Positions 47,466-59,800 of a stretch of 64,000 nt of DNA are shown here, piece by piece (positions within the stretch are counted from its first letter, which is position 1; each line of letters opens with the position of its first letter). The notes under the pieces were generated by a model. The model worked only from the letters and a program-made list of their open reading frames with translations. It searched no databases and was not told the origin of the DNA. The translations under genes were made by a program, and so were the position numbers. This stretch comes from Helianthus annuus (Eukaryota > Streptophyta > Magnoliopsida > Asterales > Asteraceae): NCBI RefSeq assembly GCF_002127325.2, contig NC_035440.2, positions 75,394,464 to 75,458,463 on the forward strand. The letters are read 5' to 3'.

Positions 47466-48065
47466 ATGGATTCAACAAAAAACGCTCATTCATTCCTAGC
47501 AATTCTTGATAATGAAGAGCATATCTTAATGGTAATTTTTTTTAATTTCGTTGCCCTGTTATATTAATATTTGAGGTTATCATTTGACAAGTTTCTTATT
47601 GCTTTATTAGGAGATACCAAGTGATTTTGCAAAAAATCTGTGGGGCGAAAAAATACCATATTATCAAACTGTTGAAATAAAAGATGGTGAAAAAGTGAGA
47701 AAAATGCGTATTAGAAAAAAAAATGATGGGCCGGTGTTTACAGATGGGTGGATGTTGTTAGTTAAAGAACATCAATTGAAATACAAAGATGGGGTACTGA
47801 TCACAGCAGTTGGGAAGTTGAACTTTGAAGTTTTGTGTTTTAAAGATTTGGTATGTCAGAACAGGTATATTACAGCACAAGTTGAATCCGAATATGGAAA
47901 TTGTGTAAGTAAATTCATATTATTTCAGCACTCATTTTCAACAAATTTGTAATTTTTTGAAATTGTATAGTAATAATTTGTTCAATTTCTTTTATAGGTA
48001 ATGCCAGATAAATTTTATCCTGACTTTTACGGCAACAATTTCAAAGGTGGAATGGCGAAGGTTGA
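47466..48065 (+). pseudogene. B3-domain (REM-like) gene, exons 1-3a
   Basis: Coding exons 47466-47531, 47611-47904 and 47998-48060, plus a target-site copy to 48065, all with GT..AG introns and phase 0. They encode MDSTKNAHSFLAILD, then the first B3 domain (about residues 15-110: EIPSDFAKNLW, FTDGWMLLVKEHQL, DGVLITAVGKLNFEVLCF), then the start of a second B3 domain (VMPDKFYPDFYG). B3 proteins are plant-specific nuclear DNA-binding proteins; the several-B3 layout is typical of the REM group. The second domain is interrupted after GGMAK by element F, so the gene is presumably nonfunctional. Apart from the insertion the exons are open. Confidence 0.85.
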
Positions 48066-50204
48066 TGTGACAACCCGAATTCCCGAGGACCCAAGATCCT
48101 TCGACTGGAGATCTTTCGACTGGAGTGCCAGTCTTTCGAATATCCTTCGACCTTAGGACATACGACCTTTCGAGATAAGACCTTTCGACCGAGTTTTAGT
48201 CTTTCGACCGGAGGCCCACTTGTTGTAAACTGAATCCTGGCCCAGTTAGGATAGGGATCATGATCATCGGCCCATGTTGTGTTGATTAGCAATATAATTA
48301 GTTGTAGGTCGCATACCCGTATCACATAATATATAACCAAGCAAACCCTACCCTTTCACCCATTGTGCGACGGCAGTAGGTGTTTCTCCCCCCTCTTGAG
48401 CTATCATCTTATTCGAAGTCTGGTTAGTAATTCTTGTCTATGGATTATTTATATTTGTATGATATCATGTGTATGTGTTATGTGATCATGGCCGCCGAAT
48501 AGCATGGTAGTTTTATTAAACCTGTTAGGATAACCACTTGAATGATTGGAGTAGACGTTGACATCAGGGACCATGATTGGTGATATCATGTTAATTAATT
48601 TAGTAATTTTTGATGTGGTTGCATGTGAGCACATAACACAATTCAAGTAGCCATCGGTCCAATCATTTAATCGGTCCACTCATAGTCATCGGTCAAAACT
48701 TAGTAATTGGCTGAATATTTTATCAAAGTTGTTGTCGGCCATTGTTGTGAACTTTTAGTGATGATATTGCAAATTCATGTTGGATAATGTGAGCATGTGC
48801 AGCCAAATAGCCAAATAAATAACATATGGTCGGCCATTGTGCCTTTAAATTCATGAGATTGATTAGAGTGTACATGTAAAGTGACGGTCACTAGTGGCTT
48901 TGGTACATGTGCATCGTCTAGAAATAATCGGTTGAACATATGGGTGCATGTAAATCAGATTTGGTTGAGTATTGGATTGATTGGTTCGGTAGGAATCTTT
49001 GTAAACTAAGATTATATTCGGTTGTGGTATGGTTGCTGTCAATGTCCGGTTCATGTTATGTATATATTTATATGCCTGATTAATACGTTATGTGCTTTGG
49101 AAATACATGTCCATGGATCTTGTGATGTTATTAGACTTATGCGATTTAAATGTTAACTATGAAACTTCATTACGTATATTACTTCCATTAGTCCTGATTA
49201 ACGCTGTGGATACTGTTAAGTTTATCATCACTGTTAACGAATAGTCTGTGTTAGAAAGAACTGAGAAAGCTGTTATACGAAGCATGAAGTTGCATGAGTT
49301 CGATTTAGTGTTTACATGATACAAGATGCTAACTGCTAAGCACACTCGGTGTTATACTGTGATGTTAGTTGCATGCAAATTATTGCGAGCATGAACTCAC
49401 TATGTGTAAATGCATTACATTAGGCCTTGATTGATTGATTATTTGCGAGCACAAAGTTAAGCATACCGAGCAAACCAAGGTGAGTTCACTACATTCGAGC
49501 ATGCGTCCCAGTGGTTGGGGACAGTCAGTGGGTATTCCATGGGGGGAATGAGTCATTGGGTAAAAACGAGTATATTGGTTAATGATCTCACCTATCATCA
49601 TTTGTAAGTCCCTCATCGGGTATTAGTTAGTAGCGCTACTTAGGTTTGGCACCCTCACCCCGTGCCTGTAGAGGACGGAGGTGAACTAATGACCCAGTCT
49701 GGCCCAGTACTAGATAGGAGTACGTGGGAAGGGCAGTCATGTATTTCAGGAGCCGTCCGTGTTTGGAAATGAGATATTAACAATATTACTTGCATTGGTT
49801 ATTGAACGGTTTTACACACAACGGGTAACAAACATTTTCTAAAACTGTGAACTCGCCAGCTTTGTCTGATACACGTGTTACATGCTCGCAGGTCGTTAGG
49901 TATCTTGGGAATGGGAAGCTTGCTATCTGGGAGTGCTGGAGTGGTCATGGATCGAGGCTCTTGGAGTAAATTATATTTGATACATTGGTTTAAGCGTTAT
50001 TATGAAACAATTGCTAAACAACTTATTACATGCTTCCGCTACACAACTTTTGAGAATTAATATTATGTTGACAACTTATTTTGTTAAAATAATGTCATGA
50101 CTTATTTAAATATTTATCATTGGTTCAATATGATTGGTGGCTCGAACTCTGATGCGTAACACACCTCGCGGGGTTTCCGCAGGTGGAATTTTGGGGGTGT
50201 TACA
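48066..50204 (+). repeat. 5' LTR of element F
   Basis: TGTGACAACCCG to GGGGGTGTTACA. A cluster of TTTCGAC motifs lies at 48105-48215 and a TATA box TATATAA at 48330-48336. A predicted intron runs from CCAAG|GTGAGTTCAC at 49480 to CATGCTCGCAG ending at 49891. Hairpin GTCCC/GGGAC at 49505-49522 and palindrome GTAGCGCTAC near 49631-49640 lie inside it. Confidence 0.95.
48330..48336 (+). promoter_or_regulatory. TATA box, 5' LTR of F
   Basis: AATATATAACC is followed about 35 bases on by GTGCGACGGCAG; a duplicate box is at 55118-55124 in the 3' LTR. Confidence 0.65.
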
Positions 50205-50206
50205 GT

Positions 50207-50219
50207 TGGTATCAGAGCC
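50207..50219 (+). promoter_or_regulatory. Primer-binding site of F (initiator tRNA-Met)
   Basis: TGGTATCAGAGCC starts two bases after the LTR. Confidence 0.92.
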
Positions 50220-50716
50220 ACTGGTTATAGTGAACTAGGTTTTAAAACGTTTTATAAAACCAGACTATAACCGAACAACTTCGAAAATCGATCATGACAC
50301 TCAGCTCCAGATTGCAAGGTTCGTTTCCCTCTCATTTATACATTACTTGTTTAACAGTCACACACTCACAACGCATATGAACTGAAACAATTAGCACCAT
50401 AGTGACTTGATAGCGTGACCCCACACATCGACTCATGAGAGCCATAGACCGGGGATATCATCTGTTGTGTTGTTTGAACGGGGGAAACCTTGAGCGCGAG
50501 CTAAGAAGCACTGAGATAAGCATGCAAATTGCCTTATTATTATGGGTGCACACTTAATAATAACGCGGGGTGCATGCAAGTCCCAGTGAGACTTATCGAG
50601 CGTGAGGAGGGTTCTGCCCTACTATGTGTGAGTCTGGTAGTACGTAAATATCAGTATGATACTTGACTCTCATCTCGTTTCGACTTCTAAATCGGTTTAT
50701 TCCAAACTATAGAAAC

Positions 50717-53700
50717 ATGAGTGAACGAGGACACGAACGTGGTAACATCACCATGACTCAGGCTGAGTTGACTGACCTAATCAACACCCGCGTGGCTGAG
50801 GCTTTAGCAGTTTATCAAGTTGGTACGGAATGTACCAAGTATTCTTACCCTTATATTGTGTACACGAACTTTCCACTTCTCATCAAACATTTACGAACCT
50901 CGATGTTAACAAACATTGCCTGAACACTCATCAGAACGCCTAGCAAACTGTGTAGAATGCTAGGTGCTTGTGCGAACGTCCCTGAGTTGGATGTGGTAGC
51001 GTCGAATGAATGGTTATTACCTTCCTCACTTATCTTCATTTGTTTGGACCCAACACACTAACGCTCTAAACCTCGAAGTGCGATCACTATTGCAACACTC
51101 TTGAAACACACTGGGAATAATTCGAATCACTTGCTGGAATGATGGACGAAAGAATGAGTGTAGTATCCTATCGACTTCAGTGTTTGGACGACCCCGATTA
51201 CCAGCAACGAACACCAGCGAACTGACTTCAATCTAAGTTTTTAACACTGGACAGCGACTCGTGGGGGGTCAACTGCTACAAACCAATCTGGACTTTAGCA
51301 ATGACAACAGATCTTAGTGTGGGATGTGTAAATTCCAACACAACGAGTAGTACCTTGGAACTCGGCACGAAGTGTGAAGAGAGGGACATTGTGGAGAAAG
51401 AACGTGGCGTTCAGCTTCCAGCACCAACATTAGAGCAACAGTATTCGTGACACCCCGGTACTTGTAATAGTAGCCTACTGTAAGGGAAATGAAGGTGCCT
51501 TCGGCATGCATTGGACGTTGGTAATTCAAAACGACCACAACCAAGGGAGCGATGACGGTACGGGAGGAATCCGCGTGATTGTAACAATTACACCGGTAGT
51601 GGTGCTCACGGAAGGGAAGTTAGGATTGATGTGAGCAGCGATAGGACAATAACAACATGGTGGTTGGGATGGGTAGAAAATCGTTTCGCCCTAATTCTGT
51701 TTAACCCTGATGATTCGCAAAACCAAACATGTTATGGAACCGGCTGATGGCAAGTCACTGCGACCTCATATGTTAGTTGAGACACAAACTCGACCCTACG
51801 GGGGACAGGCATGCGACACCGGTCTCACTCCTACTATCCTGGGTGGTTACGAGATAGTAGTCAGTAATGGTTCATTAACTAGACAAATCACTCAGACGCA
51901 CCCTGTGTGAAGAAATTTAGCGTCACTTTATGCATAGAAGCACCGGAATGGTGAGAAGATTTGCATCGTGTCGGTAATGACAGCCCAGAAAGCGTCTATG
52001 AAGGGATGACCTCACTGTAGTAGCAACTAACTCTAATAATCAGACAAAGGGCGATAAGAACGAGGATCTATCAACTGTCGTGACTAATCTCAATGTACAA
52101 CTCGAAGAACTTTTAGACATATCACCACAACTATTAGTCAGAAACTCGTTGATCTCACGATCAGAGGAAGCTCCGAAAACTCGTACTCTTACCGTCTTGC
52201 ATCAGGAGGGTTGCAAGAGCAGTATAAGCCACTATGAGGACTGTTCGGCAAGGAGGTCGTCAGACCTAGTCTTCGCGTTGGAAAGCCCCAGATATATCCG
52301 GGAAGAGGAGCCTTTTGGTGTGTGTACTGGTTATCGGGAACTCATCAAGGTGACAGTCAAGGGACCGTTTTCTATGACCGTGTATTGGCGACCCATCGAC
52401 TAGTTGTAGGGAACGAGCTTTATCAGATGAAAGTCCAAGGGGAAAGGATTATTAAAGCGACACATCCGACGCAATTCAGCCATGCGACTTTGTACCCCAT
52501 GACCTTTGGGGTGGTCATCCCGCCCGCAGCTTTACGTATCATGTGAACCAACCATGTTATTCGATGACTTTCCGAATCTTTCCCAAGAGAGAAGAACATC
52601 ACAGACATTCTTGCATTTTATTAAAAGAACCCTGAGGGAGGAGCCATTCCGCACGAGGTCTCGATCAATGTAACTTTTGGATTCGAGAGGTGTCTTTGGT
52701 GGGTCATATCATCAATGAAGCAGGGATGCACGTGGATCTCGCTAAGACCCGTTTTGGTTGGGAACTGATCGACACTGAAGAATTCCCCGAGACTATAACG
52801 ATTACCTGGTCCCGCTTGATGTTACCGCAGATGAATCGTAAGGATTCCGAAAACCACCAAAACTTAGACCTCTCTAGTACAGCCAAGTGATGTGATTGCA
52901 AAAGACAGAACAGGAGGACGCCTTTCCAACTTTCGAATCTTAACCCTGCAAGACGCTGAGCATCGTTTTACCCGAGGGTGTGGGTAATACAGTGGTATAT
53001 CATCATGTTTGAGTCGAAGTCCCAGATTCACGCCGACGTAACGCAAGAAAGCGACGACTTACGTAATGGAGTCACGAAGAAGAACAGCACGACACACAAC
53101 CAGTGGTAGAAATCGTGGCCTTTGGATTCACTTGGAGGCATTACTTGGGCGGTACCGAACGCGTTACTTAGACAGATCACAAGGGCCTCCCGTGTACCCT
53201 GGCCACGAAAGAAGCTTTATCAGTTGATGAGAACGCTAGATGGAAATTTTGGATGAATACGACCGTGAGACCTGAACGTGCACGACCTTGCAGTTCACTA
53301 TCCACTCTGACACACTTGACCAGACTCACCTTGTTCGGAGTGAAGACCTGTTGGAAGAGAATACACAAGATGGGTTCATGCAAGGCATGAAGAAGCAACT
53401 ATTGGTAAGGCAGACGCTATTCGCTATCTCATGGAACAAATGTGGATTCCACTATACAGCAACCATATGGAACTCATACTGAGCGAAGTACACCAACTCC
53501 GATGTTCCAGTAGTTTGGACTTGATAGCAGATGTTAAGATTTTAAGTCTCGTATGAATAACCGGGCATGAAGACCCCATAACACTACATATGAACGATGT
53601 TGGACATGTGCGAAAGTCAAGGTGGAACACCGGAAACCTACTTGTTTGACAGTAACCAGAAACACCCAGATGGAAACGAGAACGAACACCATAAAATTGT

Positions 53701-54715
53701 CATTGGTTTACTTAAAACTCAGAACGGAACCGATATCACCTGGTGATCGTATATTGCCTCACGAAACCAGCACACTCTCTTACAATCAAGAAAACTAGCG
53801 AGTCTTCACAAGCAGTGGATGTTCTTCGTGCATGAGGTGCCAACTTCTGTTACTTCGGATATTGGAGCCATACCTGATTTATGACAGGCAATACACGATA
53901 CCCTCGGCTTACGTATAGGCATGGACATTTCGTATCACCGTGGGGCAAACGATCAGAGTAAACGAACCATCCTTGCACACGAGGACATGCTGTGAGCATG
54001 TGTAGGGTTAACTGTGGTAGAACTGGAAGGACGCTTACCTTTGGGTGAGTTCTATAACAGCAGTTACCGTATTAGTATGCATATAGCCTTGGTTGAGGCA
54101 TCGCATGGACAGTAACGCTAATCTCCTTGTTGAATTAAGGTGGGTGATAACCTAATCGCAAAACCAGGATTTGAGCTCAAAACTCTTGAACTCTGGGAAA
54201 TTGTTTGATGGCAACGCGTAACTGTTAGGGAAAATGATAAGCATAAGAAACTCAGGGAGTTCGTTGTGGACGAACGTGTCATAACCGAAAGTATCACCCT
54301 AGGAGGGTGCGGTACGCTATAGTAAACATGGTAATCTTAGCTTTCGACGCGTGGGAACATTCGAACTACTAGAATGAAACAGTGGCATGGCTCACAAACC
54401 CGGACTAGTTGATGGAGTGGGATAACTGTTATACTGGTATGTACGCCATGGATATAAGACTATGTTGTCTGATGAAACCCTTATGATACCCTTGTCGGAG
54501 TCTGAAGTCATCAGAACAGTTGTATTTATCAGGGAACCTATCGAAAACACGGACTAAGGAGTCAAGGTTCGCTAGCATAAGTTGTACGACAATTGTGTGG
54601 ATTTGTTAAACTTCAATACGTGGACTGGAGTTACATAGGAATGTAAGAATCTGTTGAAACTTTAATATCCTTAATGGTTCAAGAGGTTGAACCAACTATG
54701 GTTATCACTGGTGAA
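50717..54715 (+). pseudogene. Element F gag-pol relic
   Basis: It begins with a clean gag start (ATG 50717, MSERGHERGNITMTQAEL), like exon 1 of element C's gag, then degenerates. Recognisable scraps in order: CTGYRELIKVTVK (RT, near 52322-52360), TFGVVIPPAAL for FGLTNAPA (52500-52540), VGHIINEAGMHVDLAK (52695-52745), VAFGFTWRHYLGGTERVT for the RNase H strand (53115-53165), WIPLYSNHMEL (53440-53480), TCAKVKVEHRKP (53605-53640), HEDML and ACVG (53975-54010). Stops and frameshifts are everywhere and no enzyme domain could work. The mix of changes looks like long neutral drift, not simple C-to-T decay. Confidence 0.8.
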
Positions 54716-54853
54716 TTTCGGGACGAAATTCCTCTTCAAGTTGGGGATGATGTAACACCTGAGGAAAATCCGCAGCAATCCTAAATTGCCACTTCACTCT
54801 CTCGTACTTACTTGTCAAATTTCGGGACGAAATTTCCTTCAAGTTGGGGATGA
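54716..54853 (+). promoter_or_regulatory. Double polypurine-tract module of F
   Basis: Module 1: GAATTTCG/CGAAATTC inverted repeat (54716-54733), TTGGGGATGA, then TGTAACACCTGAGG (54751-54764). Module 2: AAATTTCG/CGAAATTT (54819-54836), TTGGGGATGA, then the LTR start at 54854. The layout is the same as in C and D, and notably intact compared with the ruined coding region. Confidence 0.85.
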
Positions 54854-56992
54854 TGTGACAACCCGAATTCCCGAGGACCCAAGATCCTTCGACTGGAGAT
54901 CTTTCGACTGGAGTGCCAGTCTTTCGAATATCCTTCGACCTTAGGACATACGACCTTTCGAGATAAGACCTTTCGACCGAGTTTTAGTCTTTCGACCGGA
55001 GGCCCACTTGTTGTAAACTGAATCCTGGCCCAGTTAGGATAGGGATCATGATCATCGGCCCATGTTGTGTTGATTAGCAATATAATTAGTTGTAGGTCGC
55101 ATACCCGTATCACATAATATATAACCAAGCAAACCCTACCCTTTCACCCATTGTGCGACGGCAGTAGGTGTTTCTCCCCCCTCTTGAGCTATCATCTTAT
55201 TCGAAGTCTGGTTAGTAATTCTTGTCTATGGATTATTTATATTTGTATGATATCATGTGTATGTGTTATGTGATCATGGCCGCCGAATAGCATGGTAGTT
55301 TTATTAAACCTGTTAGGATAACCACTTGAATGATTGGAGTAGACGTTGACATCAGGGACCATGATTGGTGATATCATGTTAATTAATTTAGTAATTTTTG
55401 ATGTGGTTGCATGTGAGCACATAACACAATTCAAGTAGCCATCGGTCCAATCATTTAATCGGTCCACTCATAGTCATCGGTCAAAACTTAGTAATTGGCT
55501 GAATATTTTATCAAAGTTGTTGTCGGCCATTGTTGTGAACTTTTAGTGATGATATTGCAAATTCATGTTGGATAATGTGAGCATGTGCAGCCAAATAGCC
55601 AAATAAATAACATATGGTCGGCCATTGTGCCTTTAAATTCATGAGATTGATTAGAGTGTACATGTAAAGTGACGGTCACTAGTGGCTTTGGTACATGTGC
55701 ATCGTCTAGAAATAATCGGTTGAACATATGGGTGCATGTAAATCAGATTTGGTTGAGTATTGGATTGATTGGTTCGGTAGGAATCTTTGTAAACTAAGAT
55801 TATATTCGGTTGTGGTATGGTTGCTGTCAATGTCCGGTTCATGTTATGTATATATTTATATGCCTGATTAATACGTTATGTGCTTTGGAAATACATGTCC
55901 ATGGATCTTGTGATGTTATTAGACTTATGCGATTTAAATGTTAACTATGAAACTTCATTACGTATATTACTTCCATTAGTCCTGATTAACGCTGTGGATA
56001 CTGTTAAGTTTATCATCACTGTTAACGAATAGTCTGTGTTAGAAAGAACTGAGAAAGCTGTTATACGAAGCATGAAGTTGCATGAGTTCGATTTAGTGTT
56101 TACATGATACAAGATGCTAACTGCTAAGCACACTCGGTGTTATACTGTGATGTTAGTTGCATGCAAATTATTGCGAGCATGAACTCACTATGTGTAAATG
56201 CATTACATTAGGCCTTGATTGATTGATTATTTGCGAGCACAAAGTTAAGCATACCGAGCAAACCAAGGTGAGTTCACTACATTCGAGCATGCGTCCAAGT
56301 GGTTGGGGACAGTCAGTGGGTATTCCATGGGGGGAATGAGTCATTGGGTAAAAACGAGTATATTGGTTAATGATCTCACCTATCATCATTTGTAAGTCCC
56401 TCATCGGGTATTAGTTAGTAGCGCTACTTAGGTTTGGCACCCTCACCCCGTGCCTGTAGAGGACGGAGGTGAACTAATGACCCAGTCTGGCCCAGTACTA
56501 GATAGGAGTACGTGGGAAGGGCAGTCATGTATTTCAGGAGCCGTCCGTGTTTGGAAATGAGATATTAACAATATTACTTGCATTGGTTATTGAACGGTTT
56601 TACACACAACGGGTAACAAACATTTTCTAAAACTGTGAACTCGCCAGCTTTGTCTGATACACGTGTTACATGCTCGCAGGTCGTTAGGTATCTTGGGAAT
56701 GGGAAGCTTGCTATCTGGGAGTGCTGGAGTGGTCATGGATCGAGGCTCTTGGAGTAAATTATATTTGATACATTGGTTTAAGCGTTATTATGAAACAATT
56801 GCTAAACAACTTATTACATGCTTCCGCTACACAACTTTTGAGAATTAATATTATGTTGACAACTTATTTTGTTAAAATAATGTCATGACTTATTTAAATA
56901 TTTATCATTGGTTCAATATGATTGGTGGCTCGAACTCTGATGCGTAACACACCTCGCGGGGTTTCCGCAGGTGGAATTTTGGGGGTGTTACA
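54854..56992 (+). repeat. 3' LTR of element F
   Basis: One difference from the 5' LTR by eye (A at 56297). Predicted intron 56268-56679. It ends TGTTACA at 56992, after which the B3 exon resumes. Confidence 0.95.
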
Positions 56993-59245
56993 GTTTATTT
57001 TGGAGAAAGATTTTGGAACGTAAGACTGGAAGGAGGCTCGAACGGTGGTTATTTCACCGATGGATGGCGTAAGGTGGTTGAAGAGGTCCCTATAGACAAA
57101 TATTATTTCTTTGTTTTTACCAGCCTGGATTTATTAAGCTTTGATGTTTCCGTATTCGATCCTGACACCGGAACAGAAGTTTTTCTAAAAAAGGTTGATT
57201 GGTTGTTTTAAAAAGTATATATCGAAACATATTAATTAAAACTGTTAATAATTATACTGATTTTTTTCTGAGGTTTTTTATATTTTCTAGTCTACTGCGG
57301 ATGATGATATGATAGTTGAACAAAAGTTGCCGGCTGATGTGTGTGAAGATGATCTGGAAGGAAATCAAAAACATGTAAGTATTCAGCTTGTTCATTTTGA
57401 AAGTGTTTTATATGTTTAACAATTTCTAATATATTTTTTTGAATTATTATTTAACTTTTACGTATTCATGCTTTATTAGACAAAGATAACTCCAAAAGTG
57501 TTTGATATGTTTAACATTAATGAATTTATTTATTAGAATTATTATTAAACTTTTACATAATCATGTTTTGGTAAGAAAGAATGAAAATACAAAACATTCT
57601 TTGTTTATTTCAATTATTATTTAACTTTTACATATTCATATTTATTGTTTTTATTGTGAAGGTTAAAGGCAAGTCCAAAGTATATGAAACTCAGGTATTT
57701 AAAACCAAAAATGAATACCGCTCAACTCACTTATCGTTATATATTTCATAGTAACATGTTTATTTAAAAGTTGTTACTTATTTGTGTTACTTTTGATACA
57801 GACACAACGAAATCTTCGGAGCAGAATTAAAAGAGTTGATGCAGCAGCAAGCACTGGTTCTCCGGTCTTGAAATCCACAGAAACGGTAGAAAACCAAATT
57901 GATAATTTTTGGACATTTACGGTTTATATTTTATAGTAAGAAATTTTTAAAAAAGTTAATAATTATTTGTGTTACTTTTGGTACAGACAAAAAGAAATCT
58001 TCGAAGCAGGATTAAAAAGGTTGATGAAGCACCAATGACGGGTTCTCCAGTTTTGAAATCCACAAACCTGGTACAACAACAAATTGCAACTTTTTTGGAA
58101 ATTTTTTTTTCTTTACATAGTTCATATATCTTAATTATGTAGTGGTTTTCGTTCAATATGGTTTCTGCAATAAATGGGTTTGGGTTTAAATTGTTTGCTA
58201 AAAATATAGCCACTATTTGTTTGGTTATAATATAGGCGTTCTTTCTTAATTGATAAAATAGTGGTTTGTTCATTTCTTTTTGGTGATAATACATGCTTTA
58301 TTTGTTTCATGATAATATAGTCATTTGTTCATTTGGTTTCGTGATAATATAGATGTAATTCGCTTCATGATAATATACTCATTTGCTCCTTTTGATTTGA
58401 TGATAACTTAGGAATTATGTGTTTCATAACAATATAGCTGATAGTATTGTTTTGCATGATTATATAGTCTCAGCTTCCTTTCGTGATAAAATTGTTTTTT
58501 GTGATAATAGAGTGTCGTGTAGGGGTCTTCAAAATTAGTGGAGGAACTTGTAAACATCCTAACAACAAAGTAGTAATTTTATTTGTCTCATCTTTATTTG
58601 TGTGTGTTTACGAAATCGGATATCCGAACTTCGGAAATCCAAACTTTCGGATACGGTTTCGGATAGTGATATTGAGTATCCGAAATATTCGGATAGCCGG
58701 TTTTGAACACTCGTGTTTGTTTCGTAATAATATATAATCTCTATAATATATATCTAGAATATGTTCAAGTTAATTCAATTATGTTCAGAAGAAGCGCAAG
58801 AAGACACTTCAAAAACTTAACCCACAATCACCGGTTTTGAACTTCAAAAGAATTGCGGAACACAGAATTGTAAGATTTTGTAGATTTTTTGTGTTTCTTT
58901 CTTCAACTTTTTATCCAAAGGATATATTTAATCATGACTGTAATATGTTGTATTTTTCAGCGACTACCACCAAAAATGTCATCTGTGTTGGACTTATCTC
59001 CTGCTAATCTCAAAGAAGTCAGTGTTCAAAACCGGACAGGTGAAGTCAACTTTATAATGACCAGATCGGAAAAACACCGCAAAGGGTTCCGGTATGCATT
59101 TGTTGGATGGTCGAATTACTTGAAGGCTTGGAACATCAAAATGGGAGCAGAACTATTTTTTGAGTTCAACAACTCAAGCAAGGTCTTGACACTGACAAGG
59201 GTTGTGGAGAAGCGTGGTGTTAAGAAGAAAAAATTGCGTGCATGA
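56993..59245 (+). pseudogene. B3-domain (REM-like) gene, exons 3b-9
   Basis: Exons 56993-57193, 57291-57374, 57662-57694, 57802-57885, 57987-58070, 58789-58869 and 58961-59245 (TGA), all phase 0. Exon 3b finishes the second B3 domain (VYFGERFWNVRLEGG, YFTDGWRKVVEEV). Exons 4-8 are an acidic then basic linker with nuclear-signal-like KKRKK. Exon 9 is a third B3 domain (LPPKMSSVLDLSP, FRYAFVGWSNYLKAW, LFFEFNNSSKVLTLT) ending in KKKKLRA. With exons 1-3a the predicted protein is about 424 residues with three B3 domains. Exons 6 and 7 are a tandem duplication. The frame is open throughout, so the only visible lesion is element F. Confidence 0.85.
57780..58071 (+). repeat. Tandem duplication of exon 6 as exon 7 with flanking intron
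   Basis: 57780-57886 and 57958-58071 match through intron end, 84-base exon and donor. Products begin TQRNLRSRIKRVD and TKRNLRSRIKKVD and both end SPVLKST; reading frame is kept. Confidence 0.92.
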
Positions 59246-59504
59246 ATCGGAAGTCTACTTGTCGTTGTGGTGGTTTTTATAAACAATATATATGCTAATT
59301 TCTTTTGTTGGGCTTTAGAGTCCTACTTCGTCTAGAAAAACTTGGGGCTAAATTAGACAGCTTTTCGTTTATTTTGGGTTGGGCTTTTATGTAAATCAAG
59401 GTTAACAGGTACTTAGGTACATGCATGGTTGGTTGTTATTTTTGGGTATAATAACTTGACTAATTTTGATATTATGTCTTACGTTTAATGGTAATACACA
59501 GTTG
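59246..59504. other. 3' flank of the B3 gene
   Basis: Probable 3' UTR and flank. No gene or repeat recognised. Confidence 0.4.
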
Positions 59505-59800
59505 ACGTGTGACGCACGGGTTTAAAATTTACAATTAATAACCTATTATTCAATATCAGGTTTTATATCTTAACAATCAAAATAACATCTAAGAGCATTG
59601 ACATTGATGCCTTCATGTTCATTTATATAATTTCATCAAAATATTTGTTTTTCTCTAAATTATCTTAGCTTTTAAAAAACCTATCACGTCCATCTCTATA
59701 TGTATATCTTTATCTAACACAAAAACACAAATTTTATTATTTATTTCTCTTTGTTACACACTGACAACAAAAAATATAGTTGATGGATATGAGCCTCTAA
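59505..59800 (-). repeat. Helitron 3'-terminal repeat, copy 2 (decayed terminus)
   Basis: Similar to 46068-46345. On the minus strand it ends with ACCCGTGCGTCACACG but then reads TCAACTGTG instead of a full hairpin arm and CTAG, so the terminator appears lost. It lies 0.3-0.6 kb behind the helicase stop, where the element's own 3' end is expected. Confidence 0.7.

Larger units (their letters stand above)
48066..56992 (+). mobile_element. Gypsy element F: near-identical LTRs, ruined interior
   Basis: LTRs 48066-50204 and 54854-56992 (2139 bp each) differ at a single base that I can find (C 49509 / A 56297). Primer site, a gag start, and polypurine modules are present. The flanks are GTTGA (48061-48065) and GTTTA (56993-56997); removing F restores the host exon if GTTTA is the original, so the left copy carries one mismatch. 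The interior (50205-54853) is a gag-pol so mutated that only scraps of RT, RNase H and integrase can be recognised. It must have been mobilised by proteins of other elements. Confidence 0.92.

Noticed and set aside
50822..50832. tRNA-like or riboswitch-like fold near GTTGGTACGGAATGTACC
   Set aside because: Only a short inverted repeat (GGTAC/GTACC); no cloverleaf or conserved core.
50663..54715. F interior as a novel gene cluster with small ORFs
   Set aside because: Fragments line up in order with gag, RT, RNase H and integrase of element C, so it is a decayed gag-pol.
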